From Streptomyces cyaneochromogenes (lineage in GTDB: Bacteria > Actinomycetota > Actinomycetes > Streptomycetales > Streptomycetaceae), in assembly GCF_003963535.1 (NCBI RefSeq), contig NZ_CP034539.1:3100001-3164000 (forward strand): a stretch of 64,000 nucleotides of DNA. The letters run 5' to 3'. Position numbers and translations under genes: made by a program. The notes below the pieces were generated by a model. That model did not search any database. It saw nothing but the letters and a program-made list of their open reading frames with translations, and had not been told where the DNA came from. Numbering within the stretch: position 1 is the first letter of the stretch; each line of letters opens with the position of its first letter. Positions 30,306-38,525 of the stretch are shown here, piece after piece.

Positions 30306-30398
30306 GGTCATGGGCGGGTTCACCCGGGCGTGATCGAAACGTGATACCTGTCACTTGGTTAACGCGAGACCCTCTCGTTCTCCTAGTGTGTCCTCCCA

Positions 30399-31616
30399 GT
30401 GACTTCCTTCGACACGTCCCCGCAACTGAACGTCTGGCGCGCACTGCTCGCGCTGGCCGTGGTGTTCGTGATGCTGGCGACCACCGGCTGGACCGCCATG
30501 CGCCACCACCGCGGCGCCACACCGCTCCAGGCCTCGCTCAGTGCCTGGGAGCACGGCAGCATCGCGGGGCACCGTCTGCCGACGGCGGACTCCTCCCCCA
30601 CCCGGCTCGCCCGTTTCTTCGCCTCGCTCACCGACCAGCAGCGCGCCACCCTCGCCGACCGCTATCCGCTCGCGGTCGGCAACATGAACGGCGCCCCCGT
30701 CGAGCTGCGCTACCGCGCCAACCGCATCGCCCTCGACGAGGCACGTGAGGTCGAGCGCAAACGCATGCACGACAAGAGACTCACGCCGGACGGGCAGCGC
30801 GAGGCGGGCCGCCGTATGCATCGCTTCGAGGCGATGACGGCGCCGGACCGGCACATCCTCTCCTTCGACCCGGAGGGCTCCGGGCGTGCCGCGGAGGTGT
30901 TCGGTGATCTGACGAAGGCCGAGCGGATCTCGGTCGTCGTCCCGGGTGTCGACACCAACCTGCTGAATTTCCAGCGCACCAGCCGCAAGTACTCCGCGCC
31001 GGTCGGCATGGCGCAGTCCCTGTACGCGGCCGAGCGCACGGCGAGCCCTTCGACGCGTACGGCCGTGATCGCGTGGGCCGACTACACCGCGCCCGACGGC
31101 CTCGGCATCGACTCGGCGACCGCGATGCGGGCCGCGCCCGGGGCCGTACGCCTGAACGCGCTGGTGCGGGCACTGCCCGGCACCTCGCCGGTCTCCCTGT
31201 TCTGCCACAGCTACGGCTCGGTGCTGTGCGGCCTGGCCGCGCACACCCTGCCCGAGCGGGTGGCCGACATAGCGGTGGCCGGCAGCCCCGGCATGCGGGT
31301 CGAGAAGGCCTCCCAGTTGCGCACGTCCGCCCAGGTGTGGGCGATGCGGGACGCGGACGACTGGGTCCAGGACGTGCCGTATCTGGAGCTCGGCGGGCTG
31401 GGGCACGGGGAGGACCCGGTGTCGGCGGTGTTCGGGGCCCGGGTGCTGTCGGCGCGGGAGGCGAAGGGGCACGGCGGCTATTTCGAGCCGGGCACGGACA
31501 GCGTGGCGAACTTCGCCGAGATCGGGGTTGGCGCGTACGAGTCGGTGCGGTGTGCTGATGATGCCGGGGCCTGTCGGGCGGGTTTGTCCGACACGGCGTC
31601 GGCCGGACGCGCGTAG
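30399..31616 (+). CDS. membrane-anchored alpha/beta hydrolase (DUF1023)
   Basis: A 405-residue protein. A single N-terminal membrane helix (VWRALLALAVVFVMLATTGW) precedes an outward catalytic part. The nucleophile elbow is SLFCHSYGSVLCG, where the usual Gly of GxSxG is replaced by His-Ser-Tyr-Gly as in DUF1023 hydrolases. An aspartate in RDADDWVQD and a histidine in GHGGYFEPG complete a plausible triad. The segment SVVVPGVDTNLLNFQ is also family-specific. Substrate is unknown; other members are found with secreted lipases/esterases. GTG start, 93 bp after tetR. Confidence 0.85.
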   Translation: MTSFDTSPQLNVWRALLALAVVFVMLATTGWTAMRHHRGATPLQASLSAWEHGSIAGHRLPTADSSPTRLARFFASLTDQQRATLADRYPLAVGNMNGAPVELRYRANRIALDEAREVERKRMHDKRLTPDGQREAGRRMHRFEAMTAPDRHILSFDPEGSGRAAEVFGDLTKAERISVVVPGVDTNLLNFQRTSRKYSAPVGMAQSLYAAERTASPSTRTAVIAWADYTAPDGLGIDSATAMRAAPGAVRLNALVRALPGTSPVSLFCHSYGSVLCGLAAHTLPERVADIAVAGSPGMRVEKASQLRTSAQVWAMRDADDWVQDVPYLELGGLGHGEDPVSAVFGARVLSAREAKGHGGYFEPGTDSVANFAEIGVGAYESVRCADDAGACRAGLSDTASAGRA

Positions 31617-31682
31617 AGGCGCAGGAATTGCGGTCTGCGCGGGGTGGCGACGGAGGAGCGCGTGCCGCATACGATGAGCCGC

Positions 31683-32540
31683 ATGGGTGACGTACTGGCC
31701 GGATTTCATGCCGCCTGGGAGTTCGAGTCCGACTCCGTGCTCATCCGTTACGAACGGGGGATTCGAACACCTAAGCTCTTTCAGACCCTGGGCGAGCGGC
31801 GTGTTCCTCTCGAGGCGATCGCCGGGGTGACGCTGACGCCGGGAAAGCGCGGGACGGTGGTCCTGCGCCTCGAACCGCGTCCTGGCGCCGATCCGTTGCT
31901 GGAGGCGGCTGCCGGGCAGCTGAAGGAAGGCGGCGATCCGTACCGGCTGGTGCTGCCGGCCGAGCGGGACGCTCTCGCCGAGTACTACGCCGACGAGTTG
32001 CGCGCGCAGTTGACGCAGACCGGGCCGGCGGAGGAGTTCCTCGTTGGCGCGCCCGAAGTGCCGTTGCAGTTCAAGGCGTATGACGCGAAGGCGTCCTTCG
32101 ACGGGAGCGTCGTTCGGTTCCGGTGGTTCTGGACGGGGGCGTCCTCGGCGAAGTGGAAGGCCGGGGACCAGAGTTTTCCGGTGGCCGAGCTGAGTGGGGT
32201 CGAGTGGCGGTCGCCGGAGGTGTTCGAGGGGCATCTACGGCTGTTGCGGCGCGACGCGGGGGATGCGCAGCCGGCGCAGGCGGATCAGGATCCCGCGGCG
32301 GTGGTGTTCGGGCTCGGGTATGGGCCGGTGCATGAGTCCTTGCCGTTCGCGGCGGCTGTGTTGGCGGCGGTTCGGGATCGCTCGGCGACGCCGGCGGTTG
32401 TCCCGGCTGCGGCTGCGCCGCGCCGGGATCCTGCCGACATCGCCGAGCGGATTCGTCACCTGGGGGAGCTGCATCAGGCGGGGCTGGTGACGGATGAGGA
32501 GTTCTCGGTGAAGAAAGCCGAGTTGTTGGCGGAGCTTTAG
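31683..32540 (+). CDS. DUF4429 domain protein with SHOCT-like C terminus
   Basis: A 285-residue soluble protein. MGDVLAGFHAAWEFESDSVL opens the first DUF4429 repeat, and QFKAYDAKASFDGSVVRFRW opens the second half. The last 35 residues (IAERIRHLGELHQAGLVTDE, then EFSVKKAELL) form a SHOCT helical pair, a module that often mediates oligomerisation. Domain order is beta-rich PH-like repeat twice, a Pro/Ala linker, then SHOCT. Function is unknown. The ATG chosen matches the conserved family start; other starts up to 13 codons upstream are less likely. Confidence 0.82.
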   Translation: MGDVLAGFHAAWEFESDSVLIRYERGIRTPKLFQTLGERRVPLEAIAGVTLTPGKRGTVVLRLEPRPGADPLLEAAAGQLKEGGDPYRLVLPAERDALAEYYADELRAQLTQTGPAEEFLVGAPEVPLQFKAYDAKASFDGSVVRFRWFWTGASSAKWKAGDQSFPVAELSGVEWRSPEVFEGHLRLLRRDAGDAQPAQADQDPAAVVFGLGYGPVHESLPFAAAVLAAVRDRSATPAVVPAAAAPRRDPADIAERIRHLGELHQAGLVTDEEFSVKKAELLAEL

Positions 32541-32566
32541 GACTACGCGTCTGCCGGGAACGGTTG

Positions 32567-32647
32567 CCGGTCGGCTGCGGGCCGGATGTGGCCGGCCGCG
32601 CCCACGCGGCGGAGCCGCATATCGACACAGCCCCGCGCCCCTGAAAG
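32567..32647. repeat. interspersed repeat copy 6 (unit B)
   Basis: Between two convergent 3' ends the sequence cggctgcgggcc leads into unit B (ccgcgcccacgcggcggagc, then gacacagccccgcgcccctg). It matches copies near 13,560 and 43,620 in order and spacing. Confidence 0.75.
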
Positions 32648-32650
32648 CAT

Positions 32651-33667
32651 CTACTCCCGGCCGGCCGAAGCGAACCGCATGTCTGCGTACCTGTCTCCTG
32701 CCACCTTCGCCGCGATCGGCTCCAGCAGGGCCAAGTCGTCCTCGCTCAGCACGATCCGCGTCGCCCCCACGTTCTCCTCCACCCGCGACGGCTTGCGGGT
32801 GCCCGGGATCGGGACGATCGGGAGTCCGTGCACGGCTGCCCGCTGCTGGACCCACGCCAGGGCGATCTGGCCGAGGGAGGCTCCGTGGGACTCGGCGACC
32901 GTGCGGATCGGGTCCAGCAGGGCGGCGTTCGCCGCGGCGTTCTCGCCCGTGAAGCGGGGCTGTTGGCGGCGGAAGTCGCCCGCCGTCAGGTCCTCGGCCT
33001 TGGCGAAGGAGCCCGTCAGGAAGCCACGGCCCAGCGGGGAGTACGGGACCAGGGTCACGCCCAGTTCGCGGGCCGTCGGCACGACCTTCGGCTCGATGTC
33101 CCGGCTGAACAGGGACCACTCGGACTGAACGGCAGCGACGGGATGGACCGCGTGCGCGGCGCGCAGCTCGTCCGCCGTCACCTCGCTCAGGCCGAGGTGC
33201 TTGACCTTGCCCTCGCGGACCAGGTCGGCCATCGTGCCGACGGTCTCCTCGATGGGGACGTTCACGTCCCGGCGGTGCATGTAGTAGAGGTCGATCACGT
33301 CGACGTCCAGGCGGCGCAGGCTCGCCTCGACGGCCTGGCGGATGTACGGCGCGTCGTTGCGGATGACGCGGCGGGTGGGGTCGTCCGGCGGGATCGACAG
33401 GGCGAACTTGGTCGCGATGACGACCTCGTCGCGGTGCGCCTTGAAGAAGGGGGAGAGGAACTTCTCGTTCTCGCCCGCGCCGTACGCGTCCGCCGTGTCG
33501 TACAGGGTGACACCGAGTTCCAGTGCGCGCTCCAGGGTCGCCCTGGACTCGTCCGCGTCCGTGGGGCCGTACGCGAAGCTCATACCCATGCAGCCGAGGC
33601 CCTGGACACCCACCTCGGGGCCCTCCGCGCCGAGTCGTGCCGTCGCGATCGTGCTGCTGTCCGTCAT
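32651..33667 (-). CDS. aldo/keto reductase
   Basis: A 338-residue NADPH-dependent carbonyl reductase with a TIM-barrel. The tetrad Asp-Tyr-Lys-His is visible in LYDTADAYGAGEN, VIATKFAL and LYYMHRRD. VPYSPLGRGFLTGSF and IPIPGTRKPSRVEENV (cofactor-binding) follow the AKR13-like pattern of detoxifying quinone and aldehyde reductases. Its start overlaps the MerR stop in an ATGA, so the two genes are translated together. The MerR protein probably induces both in response to electrophiles. Confidence 0.92.
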   Translation of the reverse strand: MTDSSTIATARLGAEGPEVGVQGLGCMGMSFAYGPTDADESRATLERALELGVTLYDTADAYGAGENEKFLSPFFKAHRDEVVIATKFALSIPPDDPTRRVIRNDAPYIRQAVEASLRRLDVDVIDLYYMHRRDVNVPIEETVGTMADLVREGKVKHLGLSEVTADELRAAHAVHPVAAVQSEWSLFSRDIEPKVVPTARELGVTLVPYSPLGRGFLTGSFAKAEDLTAGDFRRQQPRFTGENAAANAALLDPIRTVAESHGASLGQIALAWVQQRAAVHGLPIVPIPGTRKPSRVEENVGATRIVLSEDDLALLEPIAAKVAGDRYADMRFASAGRE

Positions 33668-34176
33668 CCTGCCTTCTCCGTCTTCTCCTGCTGGTACGTC
33701 TTGTCCTGCTGGTACGTCGTCTTGTCCTGCTCGTACAGGCGCCCCGCGTCCGCGTAGAAGCTGATCTTCCGGTCGAGTACGGCGAGCGTGTCCTGCAGTT
33801 CGGCGATCCGGGCGAGGACGTCGCGGCGGGTCGTCTCCAGCAGTTCGAAACGCTCGCCGAAGGTGTGGTCGCCCTCGCGCACCAGCTCGGCGTACCGGAC
33901 CATGTCGGCGACCGGCATGCCGGTCAGCCGCAGCTTGCCGACGAGGTCGAGCCAGTCCAGGTCCCGGTTGCTGTAGCGGCGCTGGCCGGTGTGCGAGCGG
34001 CCGATGTGCGGCATCAGGCCGATCCGCTCGTACCAGCGCAGGGTGTGGGCCGTCAGACCGGTGAAGGCGACGACCTCGCTGATCGTGTAGCTGTCCTGGC
34101 CTTCCGGCCGCCGGTGCGGGTGCGGCGGGGCGGCGCAGCTGTCGGTCCTGGTACTCGTGGTCTCCATCACCGTCAT
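33664..34176 (-). CDS. MerR family transcriptional regulator
   Basis: A 170-residue activator/repressor. The winged helix is SYTISEVVAFTGLTAHTLRW followed by YERIGLMPHIGRS and GQRRYSNRDLDWL, and the dimer helix runs through LLETTRRDVLARIAELQDTL. No cysteine pair for metal binding is seen, so it is of the multidrug/electrophile or MerR-AKR branch. The C terminus has an odd repetitive TTYQQDKTYQQEKTEK run. It is first in an operon with the aldo/keto reductase. A 7-bp-arm palindrome lies in its promoter. Confidence 0.9.
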   Translation of the reverse strand: MTVMETTSTRTDSCAAPPHPHRRPEGQDSYTISEVVAFTGLTAHTLRWYERIGLMPHIGRSHTGQRRYSNRDLDWLDLVGKLRLTGMPVADMVRYAELVREGDHTFGERFELLETTRRDVLARIAELQDTLAVLDRKISFYADAGRLYEQDKTTYQQDKTYQQEKTEKAG

Positions 34177-34193
34177 GCGCTCCACGCTATGGC

Positions 34194-34211
34194 CTTGGAG
34201 TGCGCTCCAAG
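34194..34211. promoter_or_regulatory. MerR-type operator CTTGGAG-TGCG-CTCCAAG
   Basis: Perfect 7-bp arms with a 4-bp centre stand 18 bp upstream of the MerR start codon. This matches the CTTGGAGTGCGCTCCAAG type used by MerR regulators of aldo-keto reductase operons, where the dyad sits between an elongated -35 and -10. The site probably controls the MerR-AKR operon. Confidence 0.75.
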
Positions 34212-34246
34212 CAAGCGGAAACGGTAAGAAAAGCACGGGACATGGC

Positions 34247-34423
34247 GTGATCGCCGTGGTTGGCGTGCGGGGTACGCGCGCGTGCCTGGACGAGTTGCCG
34301 GCGTGGTTCCGCGAGCGGGGCGCCGGGCAGGTCATGCTCACCGCGTCCCCGGAGGCCGAACCGCTCTACGTCTGCCTCGGCTTCGTCCACAAGCCGGACC
34401 CCACGATGATTCTGAAGCTCTGA
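34247..34423 (+). pseudogene. GNAT acetyltransferase C-terminal remnant
   Basis: The reading frame encodes 58 residues resembling only the last third of a GNAT acetyltransferase: LPAWFRERGAGQVMLTASPE and EPLYVCLGFVHKPD match the final helix and strands (the L-Y-x-x-L/xGF pattern). The acetyl-CoA-binding part (R/QxxGxG/A) is missing; the DNA upstream is the MerR promoter. It is therefore a truncated relic between the MerR operon and the serine hydrolase gene. It may be untranslated. Confidence 0.6.
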
Positions 34424-34442
34424 GCGGCTTAGGCTCCTAAGC

Positions 34443-35267
34443 ATGTCCTTGCAGTCCACGCAGAGCCTCGCACTGATCGAGAACTGGCCCGTTCCCACCG
34501 CCGCGGCGGGTGTCGTACGGGCCGACGGCACGGTCCTCGGCGCCCACGGCCCGGTCGGGCACCGCTTCCCCCTCGCCTCGGTCACCAAGCCGCTGGCCGC
34601 CTACGCCGTGCTCGTCGCCTACGAGGAAGGCGCGGTCGAGCTCGACGAGCCGGCCGGGCCGCAGGGGTCGACGGTGCGCCATCTGCTCGCGCACACCTCG
34701 GGGCTGGCCTTCGACGAGCACCGGGTGACGGCCCCGCCCGGGGAGCGGCGGCTGTACTCCAACGCCGGGTTCGAGCAGCTCGGGGACCATGTCGCCAAGG
34801 CGACGGACATCCCGTTCGCGGAGTATCTGCGGCAGGCGGTGCTGGAGCCGCTGGGCATGACCGCCACGTCCCTGGAGGGCTCCCCGGCCAAGGACGGGGT
34901 GTCGACGGTCGAGGATCTGCTGCGGTTCGCGGCGGAGGTGCAGGCGCCGCGGCTGCTGGACCCGCGGACGGTCGCCGAGGCGATGACCGTGCAGTACCCG
35001 GGAACGAAGGGCGTACTGCCGGGGTACGGGCACCAGAACCCGAACGACTGGGGGCTCGGCTTCGAGATCCGTAACGGCAAGTCGCCGCACTGGACGGGCT
35101 CTTCGTCCTCGCCGCGCACGTTCGGGCACTTCGGTCAGTCGGGTACGTTCCTGTGGATCGACCCGGACGCGCGGGCGGCGTGCGTCGCGCTGACGGACCG
35201 GGCGTTCGGGCCCTGGGCGGTCGAGGCGTGGCCGGTGTTCACGGACGCGGTGCGCGCCGGGCTGTAG
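34443..35267 (+). CDS. serine hydrolase, class C beta-lactamase family
   Basis: A 274-residue cytoplasmic protein of the penicillin-binding fold. Active-site motifs are ASVTK (Ser 46 and Lys 49), LYSN (Tyr 105, Asn 107) and the HFGQSG box near residue 227. It is short compared with AmpC (about 360) and has no signal peptide, so it is more likely an esterase or peptidase than a resistance enzyme. The 3' end overlaps the convergent MMPL gene by 29 bp. Confidence 0.85.
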   Translation: MSLQSTQSLALIENWPVPTAAAGVVRADGTVLGAHGPVGHRFPLASVTKPLAAYAVLVAYEEGAVELDEPAGPQGSTVRHLLAHTSGLAFDEHRVTAPPGERRLYSNAGFEQLGDHVAKATDIPFAEYLRQAVLEPLGMTATSLEGSPAKDGVSTVEDLLRFAAEVQAPRLLDPRTVAEAMTVQYPGTKGVLPGYGHQNPNDWGLGFEIRNGKSPHWTGSSSSPRTFGHFGQSGTFLWIDPDARAACVALTDRAFGPWAVEAWPVFTDAVRAGL

Positions 35268-37494
35268 CGGGGGCGGCGGCGAGTGTGTCGCCCTCGCCCT
35301 CGGTGTCGATGTGCGGCAGGACCTTGTCCAGCCACCGGGGCGTCCACCAGGCGTGCTTGCCCAGCAGCGTCATCACGGCGGGCACCATGAGCAGACGTAC
35401 GACGGTGGCGTCGATGAGCACACTGACGGCGAGGCCCAGGCCCAGCATCTTCACCACGATGTTGTCGCTGATGATGAAGGCCGCGAACACGCTCACCATG
35501 ATCAGCGCCGCACAGGTGATCACGCGCGCGGTGATCTCCAGGGCGTGGGCGACCGAGTCCTTCGCGTCCCCGGTGCGCAGCCAGGCCTCGTGCACCCGGG
35601 ACAGCAGGAAGATCTCGTAGTCCATGCTGAGCCCGAAGATGATCGCGAACATCATCATCGGCACATAGCTCTCGATGGGCACCTTGCCGTTGACGCCCAG
35701 CGCGGGCCCGCCCCAGCCCCACTGGAAGACGGCGACGACGACTCCGTACGAGGCCGCGATCGACAGGACGTTGAGCACGGCGGCCTTGACGGCGACGAGC
35801 AGGCCGCGGAAAACCGCCAGGACGATCAGGAAGGCGAGGCCCACCACGACGGCGATGATCAGCGGCAGCCGCTCCGCGACGATGTTGCGGAAGTCGACCT
35901 GGGCGGCCGTGGTCCCGGTGACATAGCCCTTGGCGTCGGTGCCGGAGGCCGCGTCGGGGAGGGTGTGGTCGTAGAGCCGGTTCGTCAGGTCGGTGGTGTC
36001 CTTGTTCTGCGGGGACACCGACGAGTAGACCGTGCCGACCAGGACGTCGCCGTCCTGCGTCGGCGTCAGCGGGCTGACGAAGGAGGTCCCGGACTCGTCG
36101 TTGAGAGCCTGCTGGGTCTTCGAGGCCAGGTCGGAGCGCTGTGAGTCCGGTACGGAGGTCTGGTCCACGACGATGGTCAGCGGCCCGTTGGATCCCGCGC
36201 CGAACGCGTCGGTCATCAGGTCGAAGGCCCGCCGGTCGGTGAAGGACGTGGGGTCGGCGCCGTCGCCGATGTGGCCGAGCTGGATCGAGAAGACGGGGAT
36301 GGCCAGCACCGCGACGGTGACGAGACCGGCGGACAGATACCGCCACGGATGGTGCTCGACGCGCTTGGCGTAGCGATGCCAGGTGCCCTGGGAGATTTCG
36401 CCCCCTGCCTCGGTCTCGGCGATGGGCTTGCGCACGTGCCAGCGGTCGATGTTGCGGCCGACCAGCCCCAGCAGGGCCGGGACCAGGGTCAGCGCGCCCA
36501 GGACGGCCGAGACGACCGTGACGGCCGCGGCGACGCCGAGTTTGCCGATGAAGCTCACGCCGGACACCCACAGGCCCATCAGGGCGACGATCACCGTGGT
36601 GCCGGAGACCAGCACCGCACGTCCGGAGGTGGCGGCGGCGTGCCCGGCGGCGCGCACCGGATCGGCGCCGTCCATGAGGCCCTGCCGGTGCCGGGTGAGC
36701 AGGAAGAGCGCGTAGTCGATGCCGACGCCCAGGCCGATCATCGTGGCCAGGGTCGGCGACACCGTTGCGAAGGTGAACGCGATGGCCAGCAGCCCCAGGC
36801 AGGCGAGACCGCCGACCACCGCGATCAGCGCGGTGACCAGCGGCAGTCCGGCGGCGATCACACTCCCGAAGCCGATCAGCAGGACGACGACGGCGACGCC
36901 GAACCCGATCGCCTCGCTGATCCGGTCGTTGCCGGCGGGCCGCTCCAGCTCGCCGAGCGATCCGCCGTACTCGACGTCGACGCCGGCCTGTCTGAGCGGC
37001 TCCACGGAGTTGTCGACGCCGTTCAGATAGCTCTCGCCGAGGAGGGAGGGCTGCTCGTCGAAACGAATGGTGATGTAGCCGGTCTTCCCGTCGGAGGACA
37101 GCGGCCCGACCTTCGAGGAGGTCGCCTCCAGCGGGTTCTGCACGGACAGGACGTGCGGCAGTTTCTGCAGGTCGGCGACGGTGGTCGACATCTGTGAACC
37201 GAACGAGGACAGGGACTTGTCCGAGTCGTGCATGACGATCTGGCTGCTGTAGCCGCCGGCCTGCGGATCGTGCTCCTTCAGGACGTCCAGGCCCTTCTCG
37301 GACTGCACGTCGGACAGGGCGAAGTCGTCGGAGTACTCCCCGCCGTGGATGTGGTTCAACGCCTGGAGCGCGCCGAGCGCCACGACCCAGGCGACGATCA
37401 CGATCACGAAGTGGTGGGCGCACCACTCACCGAGCCGTCTCAGTCCCCCTCTCGGGGCGTCGCCCCGGCCCCCTTCGGCTTTGCGTCCTGCCAT
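35239..37494 (-). CDS. MMPL family RND transporter
   Basis: A 751-residue membrane protein with 12 predicted helices in two halves, each with a large external loop after the first helix. Characteristic blocks are GLGVGIDYALFLLTRHRQGL in the first half and IFGLSMDYEIFLLSRVHEAW in the second; the two GxxxDY aspartate-tyrosine pairs are the proton relay of MmpL proteins. Actinobacterial members export lipids or hydrophobic metabolites. The C terminus ends LAAAPATARRAPRP. The last 29 bp overlap the end of the convergent serine hydrolase gene. Substrate unknown. Confidence 0.92.
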   Translation of the reverse strand: MAGRKAEGGRGDAPRGGLRRLGEWCAHHFVIVIVAWVVALGALQALNHIHGGEYSDDFALSDVQSEKGLDVLKEHDPQAGGYSSQIVMHDSDKSLSSFGSQMSTTVADLQKLPHVLSVQNPLEATSSKVGPLSSDGKTGYITIRFDEQPSLLGESYLNGVDNSVEPLRQAGVDVEYGGSLGELERPAGNDRISEAIGFGVAVVVLLIGFGSVIAAGLPLVTALIAVVGGLACLGLLAIAFTFATVSPTLATMIGLGVGIDYALFLLTRHRQGLMDGADPVRAAGHAAATSGRAVLVSGTTVIVALMGLWVSGVSFIGKLGVAAAVTVVSAVLGALTLVPALLGLVGRNIDRWHVRKPIAETEAGGEISQGTWHRYAKRVEHHPWRYLSAGLVTVAVLAIPVFSIQLGHIGDGADPTSFTDRRAFDLMTDAFGAGSNGPLTIVVDQTSVPDSQRSDLASKTQQALNDESGTSFVSPLTPTQDGDVLVGTVYSSVSPQNKDTTDLTNRLYDHTLPDAASGTDAKGYVTGTTAAQVDFRNIVAERLPLIIAVVVGLAFLIVLAVFRGLLVAVKAAVLNVLSIAASYGVVVAVFQWGWGGPALGVNGKVPIESYVPMMMFAIIFGLSMDYEIFLLSRVHEAWLRTGDAKDSVAHALEITARVITCAALIMVSVFAAFIISDNIVVKMLGLGLAVSVLIDATVVRLLMVPAVMTLLGKHAWWTPRWLDKVLPHIDTEGEGDTLAAAPATARRAPRP

Positions 37495-37578
37495 GGGCTC
37501 GGCTCTTCTCTGCCGGGCGGTGTCCGATCACCTCCATTGGACGCCCCTCTGGCCACTTGGGCATCTCGGGCCCCACCC

Positions 37579-38238
37579 CTAGAGCCTGTCGGCCATCTCC
37601 CAGACCAGCAGCTCCGCCGCGCTCAACGCCACCGCCTCCACGTCCTTGGCGCCGATGATGCGCGCCGCGTCCCCCGCGGCCAGCTCCTCGCCGTCCAGGC
37701 GCACTTCACCGCGCGCGACATGCACGTACACGAACGCACCGTCCGGCACCGCGGTCCGCTCCCCCAGTCCCAGCCTCCGTACGTGGAGCATCGCGCCCGC
37801 CTCCGGGACGGCGTACGGCGTCGAGTCCGCGATGCCGTGGACGATCTCGTACGACGGGTCGCCGCCCGGTGTCAGCGGCGCCAGCCAGGTCTGGAGGAAG
37901 GTCAGGGGCGCCTCGGCGTCGTTGCGCTCCACGTGCCGTACGCCGCCCGCCGAGCTCAGCCGCTGGACGTCGCCGGGGCCGACCCGGGTCTCGTGGCCCG
38001 TGGAGTCGCGGTGGGTCAGTTCGCCCTCGACCACCCAGGTGACGATCTCGGTGTGGCTGTGCGGGTGCTCGTCGAAGCCGGCGCCGGGGGCGAGCCGCTC
38101 CTCGTTGCAGGCGATCATCGCGCCGAAGCGGAGGTTGTCCGGGTCGTAGTGCGGACCGAAGGAGAAGGCGTGGCGTGACGTGATGCCCGCTGCCTCATCC
38201 CCTCCGGGGTAGCGCTCCGCGGCGCGCCGTACGTCCAT
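37579..38238 (-). CDS. pirin family protein
   Basis: A 219-residue bicupin. The metal-binding first cupin contains GFDEHPHSHTEIVTWVVEGEL with the three histidines and the glutamate typical of pirin, and a second barrel with VYVHVARGEVRLDGEEL. Bacterial pirins can act as quercetin dioxygenases or bind metabolic enzymes such as PDH E1 (seen in Serratia). The role here is open. The ATG start is taken over an adjacent GTG one codon upstream. Confidence 0.9.
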   Translation of the reverse strand: MDVRRAAERYPGGDEAAGITSRHAFSFGPHYDPDNLRFGAMIACNEERLAPGAGFDEHPHSHTEIVTWVVEGELTHRDSTGHETRVGPGDVQRLSSAGGVRHVERNDAEAPLTFLQTWLAPLTPGGDPSYEIVHGIADSTPYAVPEAGAMLHVRRLGLGERTAVPDGAFVYVHVARGEVRLDGEELAAGDAARIIGAKDVEAVALSAAELLVWEMADRL

Positions 38239-38304
38239 CACGCCCCCACGGTATCCCCGCCGGACAGCCGGACAGCCGGACCCCGACGCCGACGCCCTCC
38301 GGTT

Positions 38305-38440
38305 CATTGCCTCGCCCCCGCCGCCCCCTACCCGTCCCATCCCTTGAACGGGCTCCGCTCCTTCAACCCCGCTGGAGCTGCCGCCCAGACCCCGCTGTCG
38401 GCCCCGACGGGCCTCGTCCTCAAGCGCCGGACGGGCTGGA
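38305..38440. repeat. interspersed repeat copy 7 (divergent unit C)
   Basis: The sequence cgcccccgccgccccctacc, a diverged middle part (cttcaaccccgctggagctg) and gggcctcgtcctcaagcgcc followed by ggacgggctgg match unit C copies at 27,770-27,872 and 52,005-52,104 with internal changes. It lies between the pirin start and the fasR gene, so unlike other copies it is in a 5' region. It should be an older copy. The remaining 85 bp up to fasR hold the fasR promoter. Confidence 0.65.
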
Positions 38441-38525
38441 GTGCACCCCCTGCACAAGCCCACCGAGCCGTCAAGCACACACCCTCTGGCACGCGCACCC
38501 GTCCCGATAAGGCAGTCTTGTCCCC

